Positions 8,467 through 16,116 of a stretch of 64,000 bases of DNA are shown here, piece after piece. Where the stretch lies: positions 248,001-312,000 of the forward strand of contig NZ_FTMJ01000003.1 in the NCBI RefSeq assembly GCF_900156095.1, in the 5' to 3' direction. Each line of letters starts with the position of its first letter. Within the stretch, counting starts at the first letter, position 1. Below the pieces are notes generated by a model. It searched no databases and was not told the DNA's origin. It was given only the letters and a program-made list of their open reading frames with translations. The translations under genes were made by a program, and so were the position numbers. The DNA comes from Aeromonas sp. RU39B. Lineage in GTDB: Bacteria > Pseudomonadota > Gammaproteobacteria > Enterobacterales > Aeromonadaceae.

Positions 8467-8504
8467 AAAAAAAAAGGCCGTATCCCTTAAACGGGGATAC
8501 GGCC
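8467..8504 (-). terminator. Terminator or attenuator just before the polymerase gene
   Basis: GGCCGTATCCC (8476-8486) pairs perfectly with GGGATACGGCC (8494-8504). On the minus strand it is followed by nine T residues (8467-8475), a textbook intrinsic terminator. It sits between the 65-residue gene and the polymerase, whose ATG is only 23 bases beyond the T-tract, so polymerase transcription would depend on read-through. Confidence 0.85.
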
Positions 8505-8523
8505 CAGTGATACTGATCAGCTA

Positions 8524-8721
8524 CTAGGCGAGTAGCTTCGCGACTACCTCATCTCGCATATGCTTCGCAGCGTCATTGTCCGGTTCTTGTAACCAAACAA
8601 GCTTTTCACCCTTAGTGTTCAAGAGCATCACCCCGTGATCGGGGTAGTGAGCACATGAGCCGATAAGGGCTAGCAGAACTACGTCTCCAGTGGCGAATTT
8701 GTGGTATTTTTTGTTGCTCAT
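8524..8721 (-). CDS. Small conserved-looking protein upstream of PolB, 65 residues
   Basis: Starts ATG at 8721 behind GGAGAG, seven bases upstream, which is a good ribosome-binding site. The product begins MSNKKYHKFATGDVVLLAL, then has GSCAHYPDHGVMLLN and a mixed-charge C-terminus. The early pattern of alternating hydrophobic and polar residues suggests a small beta-barrel such as an SH3- or SSB-like fold, but no family is recognised. It is the first gene of the leftward unit containing the polymerase, separated from it by a terminator. A regulatory or nucleic-acid-binding role is possible and unproven. Confidence 0.55.
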   Translation of the reverse strand: MSNKKYHKFATGDVVLLALIGSCAHYPDHGVMLLNTKGEKLVWLQEPDNDAAKHMRDEVVAKLLA

Positions 8722-8973
8722 ACGAATCTCTCCAACATGTTTGAATTTCAGACTGCGGCTCTATGAGGCTGTCCAAGATGAATTAAGGAGTAAGTCGCGT
8801 TCCGCGCTTGGGTGCAAAGTGCTCCTTATAGATTTGTTGGCAAATCGGGGGCATTAAGTTTTTATCTGCTAAATCCACTGGAAAACTTCGGCAACACGAA
8901 ACAGGACCATTGGGCCGCAGTTAACAAACTGAAGGATGAAAATGCCCGGTATGAACGGCAATCTGGGGATAGG

Positions 8974-9022
8974 CCCCCCCTACTTATATATAGGTCCCCC
9001 CCCCAACCCTGAGAGTCCCCCC
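8974..9022. repeat. C-tract cluster (G-runs on the minus strand)
   Basis: Runs of 7 C (8974-8980), 9 C (8996-9004) and 6 C (9017-9022) flank an AT-only-core segment TACTTATATATA. On the minus strand these are G-runs, with an extra GGG between the 6- and 9-base runs, enough for a four-stranded G structure. The TATATA core could also act as a promoter -10 or as a melting site. Confidence 0.5.
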
Positions 9023-9812
9023 ACATTTGGCACTCGGCCTCAATGTCGGCAACCGCATAGCATGAATAATGAAAGGAAACTAATAAGGACGGGGTCTGGA
9101 TCACCCAGGTATCACTTCACGGGCAAAATTCCAGCGCAAACTCCAACCCCACGCGCACTACTCAAACTGGGGAAGCCGCGCCTGATAAGAACTGCTGCCA
9201 TGGTGTAGTAATGCTGCTGGGGATGGTGCAGATCCACCGCACCGTCCCTATCATGAGCGACTGATGGATCTTGGAGGATGCGCGAGCGGGATGTTCAAAC
9301 CTCAGATAACCATCTTGACACTCACTGTGGCATCAACTGATGTCCAATCGGCGAGCAAACACTCCAGATAACCGCATGGGCAACATGGCAGGGGATGGAG
9401 AGCGCTTCGATGGGCGTGTGATCCGCTCTCCATCCCCAACGACGTTATTACCCCGCTCTACCATCCCTTGATATGCTTGGCTTTCTGAGTTTTCACCTTG
9501 CGCGTATTCCTAAATTTGCGCCGACAAATTGCCCCCTGACTAGCCTCCCATCTTCACCGCTCTAATAACGATGCCCATGGCCGTGTTGGCACTGATAAAG
9601 GCAGCCGTCCGCCGCTGCGAAAATTCAAGTAATGAGTGCAACTCGCAATCCCTCTGCTGATGATTTCCTTGACCCACCCGAGATGCGCAAGGTTACGAAC
9701 GGTGCTGAAAAATGGCGGCTAAATTGCGCGAAAATCCGAAAACGCGCCGATGTGAATTTCGGGAGACCATGCGGGGTATGGGCCCGTGGGGTGGTGTATT
9801 ATGCCCGTTGGG

Positions 9813-9849
9813 GATGAGGGTGAGCCCCACCCGCCCTCATCTGGGGCTC
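9813..9849 (+). other. Two overlapping, mutually exclusive hairpins
   Basis: GATGAGGG (9813-9820) pairs with CCCTCATC (9834-9841), and GAGCCCCA (9822-9829) pairs with TGGGGCTC (9842-9849). The stems interleave with no linker long enough for a pseudoknot, so only one can form at a time, as in attenuators and switches. No U-tract follows either one. Confidence 0.35.
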
Positions 9850-9896
9850 TGCCCCCCCTGATCCGGCTGCAGGGTGGAAAATGTGGAGCAGATGGA

Positions 9897-10025
9897 ATGA
9901 GAAACTTCTTCTATCCAGCTTTCTCTATGAGCGTTGTCCGCTGGCTTCTCTGGTGGCTAGGCTGTCTTGGTCTCTTACTTGGTTTTTCCTCGGCGTCTCT
10001 GAGTCGAGCTTGTCTTGTTGGCTAG
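9897..10025 (+). CDS. Possible small membrane peptide, 42 residues
   Basis: An ATG at 9897 follows GGAG 13 bases upstream and a closer GATGGA, and leads to 42 codons. The product would have one hydrophobic segment (SVVRWLLWWLGCLGLLLGF) after a short aromatic N-terminus, like many leader or single-pass peptides. It lies about 50 bases after the overlapping hairpins. There is no other support for expression, and chance is a real alternative. Confidence 0.25.
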   Translation: MRNFFYPAFSMSVVRWLLWWLGCLGLLLGFSSASLSRACLVG

Positions 10026-10212
10026 AGTGGGGGACACTCCCTCCGGGCTGCTTGTTATAAATATGTTTGGCCTACAGAGCCCATATTTTCTGTCTAACCC
10101 TTGTCATCGTCTGGCGGTGCGGCGGGCCTCAGGTCGTTACCCCATGCTAGAGACGCTGTTTCATGCGCATTGGTGCCGCGCATCCCACGTAACTGCAGCC
10201 CTATGCCGTCAG

Positions 10213-10240
10213 AAAAAAGTAAGGCGGGATTGCTCCCGCC
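10213..10240 (-). terminator. Terminator of the WYL-TM2-secreted protein operon
   Basis: AGGCGGGA and TCCCGCCT pair around TTGC, and on the minus strand TTACTTTTTT follows. It lies 9 bases beyond the stop of the secreted-protein gene. Confidence 0.8.
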
Positions 10241-10248
10241 TGATCTTC

Positions 10249-10962
10249 TTACTGAGCCACATACAGCTCTACACCGCACTTTGTATCTCTTGGGTCTCTC
10301 GGCTCCTTCTGGCAGGTCTTGCCCTGGCCCTTCTCATCGAGCTCGAAAATCCGCTTGGCCTCGACTCGATAGACCCCGTACTGCGTCTTGAGCGGGTTAG
10401 TGAATGGCCCTTCAAAATCAATGCTGCATTCCGAGCCGCAACTCTCCACAACAGTATGCCCGTTGCTCTGGATCGTGATGAACTCAGCTGTACCGCTACC
10501 GCCCGAGAAGTTGAAACGCCGTTTCCCTACAAATGGTAAATCTGCGCGGGCTTGGGTCTTCTCGGTCACCCCTTTGGGTTGTTGACTCTGCGCTGCCTCA
10601 CACATCTTTTCCAGCAGGGCATCTATCATGACATCCGGCTGTGGCTGGCCGTTTATCTCCAATGCTTCCACGCTGAACTCTTCACCTTGAACCCACATCT
10701 GGAGCAGGCCCCGGACAGGTCTATCCCCATAGATGAATGTACCGCTCACGTTGACCAGTTTGCGCCCATCAGTGGCTTTACCTGCTGACCACTCGGGATC
10801 TTTGAAGAAGCTATCGGCCTGCTGTTCCAAGGTCACTCCTGGACAGCTTTCCAGTTCTCCCCCTTTCACGGTCAGTTCGTCCCATTTACTGAGCAATCCG
10901 GCTTGAGCTGTAGAGGCCATCAGCAGTGAAACGCTGGCTGCCAAAGCAATTTTCTTCATCAT
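10249..10962 (-). CDS. Secreted (periplasmic) protein of unknown function
   Basis: The N-terminus MMKKIALAASVSLLMASTAQA is a clear Sec signal peptide with an AQA cleavage site; about 215 residues would be exported. The mature part holds cysteines at CPGV, KMCEA, ESCGSECS and near the C-terminus, suggesting disulfides in the periplasm. No enzyme motif is seen. The start codon overlaps the stop of the upstream TM2 gene (TGATG arrangement; in-frame ATGs also at 10974, 10968 and 10959), so the two are translated together. The last of a three-gene leftward operon with a WYL regulator and a TM2 membrane protein; an envelope function is inferred from the signal peptide only. Confidence 0.65.
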   Translation of the reverse strand: MMKKIALAASVSLLMASTAQAGLLSKWDELTVKGGELESCPGVTLEQQADSFFKDPEWSAGKATDGRKLVNVSGTFIYGDRPVRGLLQMWVQGEEFSVEALEINGQPQPDVMIDALLEKMCEAAQSQQPKGVTEKTQARADLPFVGKRRFNFSGGSGTAEFITIQSNGHTVVESCGSECSIDFEGPFTNPLKTQYGVYRVEAKRIFELDEKGQGKTCQKEPRDPRDTKCGVELYVAQ

Positions 10963-11606
10963 CACCATACCCATTGGAATGCCCTTACTGCTTGATAGTT
11001 GTAGCGTTTATCGAACTCTTCCTGGGACAGACAAAGCACCTTGATGAACTCAATAAGTGACAGTAAAACAGGGATCCCCGTTGTGCAGGCCGCCAGATAG
11101 ATCAGGCCCCAGCCCCAGTTACCAGTGTAGAACTTGTGAAGACCAAACCCGCCGCCGAAGAAAACCAGCAGCGCCATTAAGACCTTCCGCTTGCCTCTAT
11201 GCTGAACCGAGCCTCCCGCTGGCGCTAATTGAGTGGAAGCAGGAACCGACGCCTGCTCACGGATAGGCCACGCGGCTACATCGATAGGTGAGGGAAGCAC
11301 CTCAGCGATCGCTTTGGCCTTCTTCTTGGCTGTGCCCCATGTGTCGATCGCATCAACGAAGGAGCCTGTCAGCGATAGCTCAACAATCCCTTCTTCCGGC
11401 GAGCTGAAATGCACGGTCACGCGCAACCCGAATGGATTGATACCGTACTTCCAGGATGCCTCCAGCACACCCTTAGCTCGGTCAGCACTCTTGATGGTGC
11501 CGCCCTCTGCTTGCAAATGCGCGGCAACATGTTCAAAGACAGCCTCATAATCGTCATGACTGCGTAAAACGAGGTCGGATATCGTCGTTATCGTGGGAGA
11601 TCCCAT
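10962..11606 (-). CDS. TM2-domain membrane protein
   Basis: A 214-residue protein. The first 120 residues are soluble and resemble a small alpha/beta domain (SWKYGINPFGLRVTVHFSS), followed by a Pro/Ala-rich linker and a TM2 domain at about 140-200 with the typical FFGGGFGLHKFYTGN and a second hydrophobic segment LIYLAACTTGIPVLLSLIEF. TM2 proteins are two-span membrane proteins of poorly known function. The ATG at 11606 has AGGAGT seven bases upstream; a GTG start at 11702 overlapping the regulator gene is less likely. The start overlaps nothing, but its stop overlaps the secreted-protein start. Confidence 0.75.
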   Translation of the reverse strand: MGSPTITTISDLVLRSHDDYEAVFEHVAAHLQAEGGTIKSADRAKGVLEASWKYGINPFGLRVTVHFSSPEEGIVELSLTGSFVDAIDTWGTAKKKAKAIAEVLPSPIDVAAWPIREQASVPASTQLAPAGGSVQHRGKRKVLMALLVFFGGGFGLHKFYTGNWGWGLIYLAACTTGIPVLLSLIEFIKVLCLSQEEFDKRYNYQAVRAFQWVW

Positions 11607-11698
11607 AGTTTCACTCCTTGTTGATTGAGATGCAGATAATGGTGATGGGCCCCGACAAGTGGTGTCGGGAGATAAAATAAGTAGTGTGAAAATGGGAC

Positions 11699-12592
11699 TC
11701 ACATCCTGTTGAGCAAGGCTTTGAGATCGCGCTTGACCAACGCTTGGAGGCCCGCAGGGCTGATCACTTCAAGGTGTGGAAGATACGTTTTGATAACGGG
11801 CAGCAGCTGGGCGCCGTCGAATACCCTGCTTGCCAGCAAGATGCTGCCATCCTCCAGCTCTCTGATCAGTGCCTGCTCGGGTAGGATGTTTCGGAGCTTG
11901 AATTCATGCGCAATGGGTGAGGCTGCCTTGATCACGACCTCATGCGTAGGCGGCGCCTCTTGCTCGATCAAGCTATTAAGCTGCCGTTGCAGCGCCTCAT
12001 CGATGATGGCTGGTGAATCCATTTGCTGGAGGCTGGCGATCTTCGACAGGGGTTCGATAAATGGCGTACCTGCCCTCGCCCCCGCCAAGAGCCAACGACC
12101 TCGTTTATTGACCAGAATATACGGCTCAACCTCTTGCTCTGCTGGCTCACCACACCATGACAGACGAATAATTCGCTGTTGGCTTATCGCCTTGGCGAGT
12201 GGTTTTAGCCATTGGCGGTGCCCATCGTCCTCATCGAGTTGAAAACCCGTTAGCACGAACACAGGCGACGACGTTGGGTTGAGCCAGAGCTTTATCAGGG
12301 TGTCGTGATCATCTGGGAATAACGCTTTAGCTCCGAGCTGTTCACATAATCTCAAGATGGCTGATGTCGTGGCTCTACCCAGATAACTCGGGTCGAGCCA
12401 ATAGGTTTGTCCTTCACGCTCCAGTGGCAAGTACGCCAATCGACGATTCAGGTCCCGCTGAATCGTCCGCGCCGAGACATTGAACTCGTCGGCCAGTTCA
12501 GAGATCACCAGACGTTGCCCGCTATTGAGCTTGGTGAGGATCACGCCAAGGCGTTGGGCTAGGGTGTCGTGTTCTGCCATCCAAGGAAGCAT
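11699..12592 (-). CDS. HTH-WYL transcriptional regulator, YafY-like
   Basis: A 297-residue regulator. An N-terminal winged helix (LVISELADEFNVSARTIQRD) binds DNA; a WYL domain occupies about residues 120-200 with ISQQRIIRLSW and GRWLLAG, where the signature reads WLL; the C-terminal WCX part ends at 297. It is the first gene of a three-gene leftward operon with a TM2 protein and a secreted protein, so it likely senses a small ligand or nucleic acid and controls these genes. Starts at 12592 or 12580 are both possible; neither has a strong ribosome-binding site. It belongs to a different WYL subgroup from the regulator at the left edge. Confidence 0.8.
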   Translation of the reverse strand: MLPWMAEHDTLAQRLGVILTKLNSGQRLVISELADEFNVSARTIQRDLNRRLAYLPLEREGQTYWLDPSYLGRATTSAILRLCEQLGAKALFPDDHDTLIKLWLNPTSSPVFVLTGFQLDEDDGHRQWLKPLAKAISQQRIIRLSWCGEPAEQEVEPYILVNKRGRWLLAGARAGTPFIEPLSKIASLQQMDSPAIIDEALQRQLNSLIEQEAPPTHEVVIKAASPIAHEFKLRNILPEQALIRELEDGSILLASRVFDGAQLLPVIKTYLPHLEVISPAGLQALVKRDLKALLNRM

Positions 12593-12732
12593 CGTTGTCA
12601 AAGGTATCCAAGTGTCCCGCAGGTGCCCGACAGGGCGTGTCGACTTGGATTTTCACGACAGAGGGGAGCTTGGGTAAGCAGAGTTGGTATAACTGCAGGT
12701 GCTCTGGTATCTGAAAATGTGTCCGTTAATGG

Positions 12733-12794
12733 AATGCCGACGATCGCGTCGAGGCGCCGAGTTTGTCCGTCAGCTCGTCACAACCGTCGGCATT
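12733..12794. repeat. Inverted repeat downstream of the integrase
   Basis: AATGCCGACG (12733-12742) and CGTCGGCATT (12785-12794) are exact reverse complements 42 bases apart, in the 220-bp gap between the integrase and WYL genes. It may be a recombinase or regulator binding site or an RNA stem; no long T-tract follows. Confidence 0.45.
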
Positions 12795-12812
12795 TTCCCT
12801 GCCTTCCTCCGC

Positions 12813-14039
12813 TTATCCTACCCGTTGCACGGTAAGCGGCACTGCGTTGGCTGCACTGGGTGCCGTCAATGCCTGCTCAACACAGTTAGCTAACTGAGCG
12901 CTGGTATGTCGCAGTCTGCTGGCATGAAGATGGGCATACCGTTGGCTCGATTGGCTGCTGGAATGCCCCAGCTGTGCCTGTACGTCATACAGCGTTCCTC
13001 CACTTGAGACGATCAAGGCCGCGACCGAGTGGCGGCAGGTGTGAATGCAAACTTGCCCTTCGACTTGTGCACGTTTCAACATCCTATTGAATGGCTTGGT
13101 GACGTTGTTCAACGGCTGCCCCTGCTTCTGTCCTGGGAACAGGTAGGGGTTTCCCGCTATCACCGGCGTATCCTGCAAAACCTGCATCGCCATATGATTC
13201 ATATGCAGGATCCGGCTCTTGCCGTTCTTGGTGTGCGGGATGAACAGCGTCTGATGCACCTTGTCGATATGCTCCCACTTGGCGAGCCTCAACTCATCTT
13301 TGCGCAGCCCCGTCAGCAACAGCAATTTCACGTACTGCCCTGCATAGCGGTTCTCGTCCGCATCCGCAGCCATGAACAAACGCCGGATCTCAGCCTTATC
13401 GAGGAATCGGGTTCGCTGGTTGTTCTCGGGGAGTGTCTTCAGGTAGACCAATGGATGCTGCTGCAAATATCCCATCCGTACACTCCATGTCAGGATAGCC
13501 TTGAGTAAGGTGGTGATCCGGTTGTTGGTGGCTGGCTTGCACTGGCACATCAGGCTGGTTTGCAAGGCTTGCCCTTGCTCCAAATTGATTTCCGATAACA
13601 GCCGAGAGCCCAGCGCTGGTTGCAGGTGATCCCGGAACCGCTGCTCGTCGTTCTGCCAAGAGCGTTTATGGTGCTTGGCATAAGGCAGGTAATGCAGCTG
13701 GAACAACTCATGCAACGTGAGCTCTTGCCGCTTGTCTTCCTTCAATTGCTTGGGGTCGATGCCCTGTGACAGCAGCCGTTTATACTCCGTGGCAATCTCT
13801 CTGGCCGTGTTCAGGTCTACGTCTGGAAAGCGCCCTATGGCAATAGCCCGCTTGCGGCCATGCCACAGATACCGCATTAGGAACTTCTTGTTGCCCTCCC
13901 CTTTCCCCACCAAGCATTTGAGCCCTGAGATCTGGGTGTCGCTGTATTCGGCTTCCGTGGATTTTGCATTTGCGGGATTGGGTGGCAACGCCTCAATCGC
14001 TTTTTGGGTGAAGCGAAAACGAGATGGGAGATCTGACAT
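12813..14039 (-). CDS. Tyrosine integrase, P4 type
   Basis: Site-specific recombinase that inserts and excises a genomic island. Residues 8-100 are the DUF4102 arm-binding domain of P4-like integrases (ISGLKCLVGKGEGNKKF, AIAIGRFPDVDL), 105-190 a core-binding SAM-like domain, and 210-390 the catalytic domain with Arg246 (TGLRKDELRLA), His333 and Arg336 (HTCRHS), His359 (LGHSS) and nucleophile Tyr368 (QRYAH). All residues are present, so the enzyme should work. The ATG at 14039 is chosen for AGGAGT seven bases upstream. At 408 residues it has normal length. It lies 4 kb from the tRNA cluster rather than directly beside it, so its attachment site is not obvious here. Confidence 0.93.
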   Translation of the reverse strand: MSDLPSRFRFTQKAIEALPPNPANAKSTEAEYSDTQISGLKCLVGKGEGNKKFLMRYLWHGRKRAIAIGRFPDVDLNTAREIATEYKRLLSQGIDPKQLKEDKRQELTLHELFQLHYLPYAKHHKRSWQNDEQRFRDHLQPALGSRLLSEINLEQGQALQTSLMCQCKPATNNRITTLLKAILTWSVRMGYLQQHPLVYLKTLPENNQRTRFLDKAEIRRLFMAADADENRYAGQYVKLLLLTGLRKDELRLAKWEHIDKVHQTLFIPHTKNGKSRILHMNHMAMQVLQDTPVIAGNPYLFPGQKQGQPLNNVTKPFNRMLKRAQVEGQVCIHTCRHSVAALIVSSGGTLYDVQAQLGHSSSQSSQRYAHLHASRLRHTSAQLANCVEQALTAPSAANAVPLTVQRVG

Positions 14040-14090
14040 AGTGGAACTCCTGTTAACTAGTGTGAGCGGGGGGGCTGGCATTGCCCCAAG

Positions 14091-14123
14091 AAAAAACAGC
14101 ACAGGGAGGTCGGATCCCTGTGC
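14091..14123 (-). terminator. Terminator upstream of the integrase gene
   Basis: GCACAGGGA and TCCCTGTGC pair perfectly around a 7-base loop, and on the minus strand TG plus six T residues follow. It separates the leftward genes at 14.2-16.5 kb from the integrase, which therefore needs its own promoter. Confidence 0.8.
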
Positions 14124-14223
14124 CGGTCTGGTGGTACTGATTTATCTGTTGGTGGTGATGTTGGCCGCTGATGGTTTCCCAACTCGCGGCCAACGGCTTT
14201 CCGGTCGATATCTGGTCTGGGCG

Positions 14224-14670
14224 TCAGTCTGGCGTCACTGTCAGGGTGAAAACGCCCATCTGCACGTAGCAACAAAAACTCTGCTGCCAGACGTCAAACC
14301 ACTCATTCACCTCTGTAGGGAAAATCTCTCCCATCATCGAATGGGTGTACTCCCCCATGCTGAAATCGAAATCCAACTCCTTGGCCAACTCGGTGGACCA
14401 GCCTTGGCCAACATAGGCAAAGTCAGTGACGTAGCGTAGATGCCAGCCGTCATCCCAGCGTTCAAGACGGATCTCGACAGGGTGATAGCCTCCGGTTGTT
14501 GCGCTGTAGTCAGGATCTCGGTAGTTGAGGGTCAGAGCTGCTGGTGATGTGCCATCCGGGATCTCATCAGGGAAATCCTCCAGCGCCGAGCTGATGGCCT
14601 GCTCCAGTAGCGTTTGCAGGTCGTGACTTATCCTCACAGGCAAGCCCGTGATAATGAGGGTAGGTTTCAT
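14224..14670 (-). CDS. DUF2787 family protein
   Basis: A 148-residue soluble protein with the family-typical core LTLNYRDPDYSATTGGYHPV, then EIRLERWDDGWHL and YVTDFAYVG, and the C-terminal GVFTLTVTP. DUF2787 proteins are found mainly in integrative elements and genomic islands of Vibrio, Shewanella and Aeromonas and have no known function. It is the last gene of the leftward run before the integrase, closed by the terminator at 14091-14123. A usable ribosome-binding site (AAGAGAA) precedes the start. The family call rests on motif memory. Confidence 0.75.
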   Translation of the reverse strand: MKPTLIITGLPVRISHDLQTLLEQAISSALEDFPDEIPDGTSPAALTLNYRDPDYSATTGGYHPVEIRLERWDDGWHLRYVTDFAYVGQGWSTELAKELDFDFSMGEYTHSMMGEIFPTEVNEWFDVWQQSFCCYVQMGVFTLTVTPD

Positions 14671-14736
14671 GTTTGGTTCTCTTGAAGTGAAAGGTGGGGA
14701 TTCGAGTGATGGAATAGAGCGGGCTGACGATGTGGG

Positions 14737-15231
14737 TTAGTTGGTGGTGCTGACCTCTGGCAGCTTGGCCTTGAGGCTGTCAAACCACTCGGTATGTTTA
14801 CCCGTGATCAGATGGCCGAAACGCACTTCCGGTACCGCCTTGGTCAATTCCAGATGGCGTAGTACGGCGGCCAGGAATCCCGCGTTGTTACTGCTGCCTT
14901 TGAAGTGCCAGATCACCTTGAACAGGCCGGAAGTAAACGCCTTGTCCGGCTGTTGTTCGCTAAGCAGATCGATGACTTGTGCCAAGCTGAACCACTCCTT
15001 GGAACAGAGGCCCCCGCCACTACTACCGGACAGACGGATCAACAGATCAGCCCGCTCGGACTCATGGCCAATCTCATAACCGACAGTGGTAGTTGAGCCT
15101 GGCGAGAGCAAGGTTGCGACACCACTGGTCAAGATAACCTTGGCAGGCAGCGCGGGTTTATCGCTGGCCTTGTTCTCGGGCTGGGTATTGGTCTGCTGGC
15201 TGGCGGCTTGCTTGCTGGTCTTGCTGTTCAT
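14737..15231 (-). CDS. Island protein of unknown function, 164 residues
   Basis: The first 28 residues are Ser/Gln/Lys-rich and probably disordered; the rest forms a compact mixed domain with GGGLCSKEWFSLAQVIDLL and GLFKVIWHFKGSSNNAGFLAA. No signal peptide, membrane span or known motif is seen. GAGGATCC before the ATG can serve as the ribosome-binding site. It stands 66 bases before the DUF2787 gene and 19 bases after the gene upstream, all on the minus strand, so it belongs to one mobile-element operon. Confidence 0.6.
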   Translation of the reverse strand: MNSKTSKQAASQQTNTQPENKASDKPALPAKVILTSGVATLLSPGSTTTVGYEIGHESERADLLIRLSGSSGGGLCSKEWFSLAQVIDLLSEQQPDKAFTSGLFKVIWHFKGSSNNAGFLAAVLRHLELTKAVPEVRFGHLITGKHTEWFDSLKAKLPEVSTTN

Positions 15232-15250
15232 ATTGGGATCCTCGGGTAAA

Positions 15251-15775
15251 TCAGATAATGGATTTCAGATAGATGGTGGTGCCCAAGTCGGGCTGTGCCT
15301 GTTCAGGTTTGGGAAGGAAGGCAAGATGCTGGAATACCGGGAGTGGCGCCGACAGGGCATAGAACGGTGTGCCGTAGCCAGTGAAGCGATAGGGCTCCCA
15401 TGCTTCCACTTCTGGGAGAGGCAGCCAGAACACGGCATCTTCTGCGCAGTCGATCAGCTTGATAGTGCCCGCAGCCAACCGCCAGTAGTCAGCGTAGTAA
15501 CCGTTGTCGTCATCCCTGACTGACTCGCCGGTATGGGATGCTATCGAGATCAATACTTCAGGCGCTTCGCTGTGCAGGGACTTGGCCTTGAGGACGGTCG
15601 CTTCTTTGATCACGACCAGCAGCACAGGCTGATTTTCATCTGGCAGGAACTCAGGAACATACAATCCGTTTGTAATGACCTCCTGCATCAACAAGCTCAG
15701 CGTTTGCCAGCTGTAGGCATAACCCTTTAGCGTCTCGTGGGAAGCGTATTTCCCTTCTTGAATGAACTCATCCAT
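15251..15775 (-). CDS. Island protein of unknown function, 174 residues
   Basis: A soluble, acidic protein. Hydrophobic strand-like stretches (VLLVVIKEATVLKA, VLISIASH) alternate with loops, and the C-terminal half is rich in aromatic residues and proline (AVFWLPLPEVEAWEPYRF). I do not recognise the family. A GGGGGA ribosome-binding site precedes the ATG at 15775. It follows the glycine-zipper gene by 12 bases and precedes the 164-residue gene by 19 bases, so the three are probably co-transcribed. Confidence 0.6.
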   Translation of the reverse strand: MDEFIQEGKYASHETLKGYAYSWQTLSLLMQEVITNGLYVPEFLPDENQPVLLVVIKEATVLKAKSLHSEAPEVLISIASHTGESVRDDDNGYYADYWRLAAGTIKLIDCAEDAVFWLPLPEVEAWEPYRFTGYGTPFYALSAPLPVFQHLAFLPKPEQAQPDLGTTIYLKSII

Positions 15776-15787
15776 GGCAAATCCCCC

Positions 15788-16006
15788 TTAGTCCGCTGGC
15801 CCAGTGATATAACCGATAGTGCCGCCGATGATGGTGCCTGCGACGGCTCCGGGGATACCGCCTCTGGCACCTACGCCCGCACCGGTGATAGCGCCTTTGA
15901 TCGCCCCCTTGGTGCTGCCCTTTACCGTGAAATCAATACTGCCGTCTCTCATTGGCTTGATGCTGATCGCAGCTACTTGTTTGCGCAAAATTTGGTGGAT
16001 AAACAT
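15788..16006 (-). CDS. Small glycine-zipper protein, 72 residues
   Basis: After a positively charged N-terminal third, residues about 30-68 form a repeated G-x3-G pattern (KGAIKGAITGAGVGARGG and GAVAGTIIGGTIGY), which usually packs as one or two helices in a membrane. Such small zipper proteins include membrane-active peptides and structural lipoproteins. There is no lipobox and no double-glycine leader, so export as a microcin is not supported. It heads the three-gene run 15251-16006, after a terminator at 16038-16062. Confidence 0.55.
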   Translation of the reverse strand: MFIHQILRKQVAAISIKPMRDGSIDFTVKGSTKGAIKGAITGAGVGARGGIPGAVAGTIIGGTIGYITGPAD

Positions 16007-16037
16007 GCTCTGTCCTTTGGGTCGTAGATATGAAAAA

Positions 16038-16062
16038 GGCCCTGAGTGGTTAGCTCAGGGCC
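16038..16062 (-). terminator. Terminator after the winged-helix gene
   Basis: GGCCCTGAG and CTCAGGGCC pair perfectly around a 7-base loop, and five T residues follow on the minus strand. It separates the 140-residue gene at 16117-16539 from the glycine-zipper gene. Confidence 0.85.
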
Positions 16063-16116
16063 TGATGTTCTGGATGAACATGGATTTAATATGTGTTTGA
16101 AGCGCACACAGATACG

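Larger units (their letters stand above)
8722..10212. other. 1.5-kb gene-free stretch upstream of the PolB operon
   Basis: I see no convincing protein gene in this stretch apart from one weak 42-codon frame (9897-10025). It holds C-tracts at 8974-9022 and overlapping hairpins at 9813-9849. Several short open frames on both strands lack ribosome-binding sites and protein character. It may contain a replication origin, a non-coding RNA or decayed genes. Confidence 0.4.

Noticed and set aside
9632..9817. 61-codon rightward frame upstream of the overlapping hairpins
   Set aside because: No ribosome-binding site and no recognisable protein features; likely chance.
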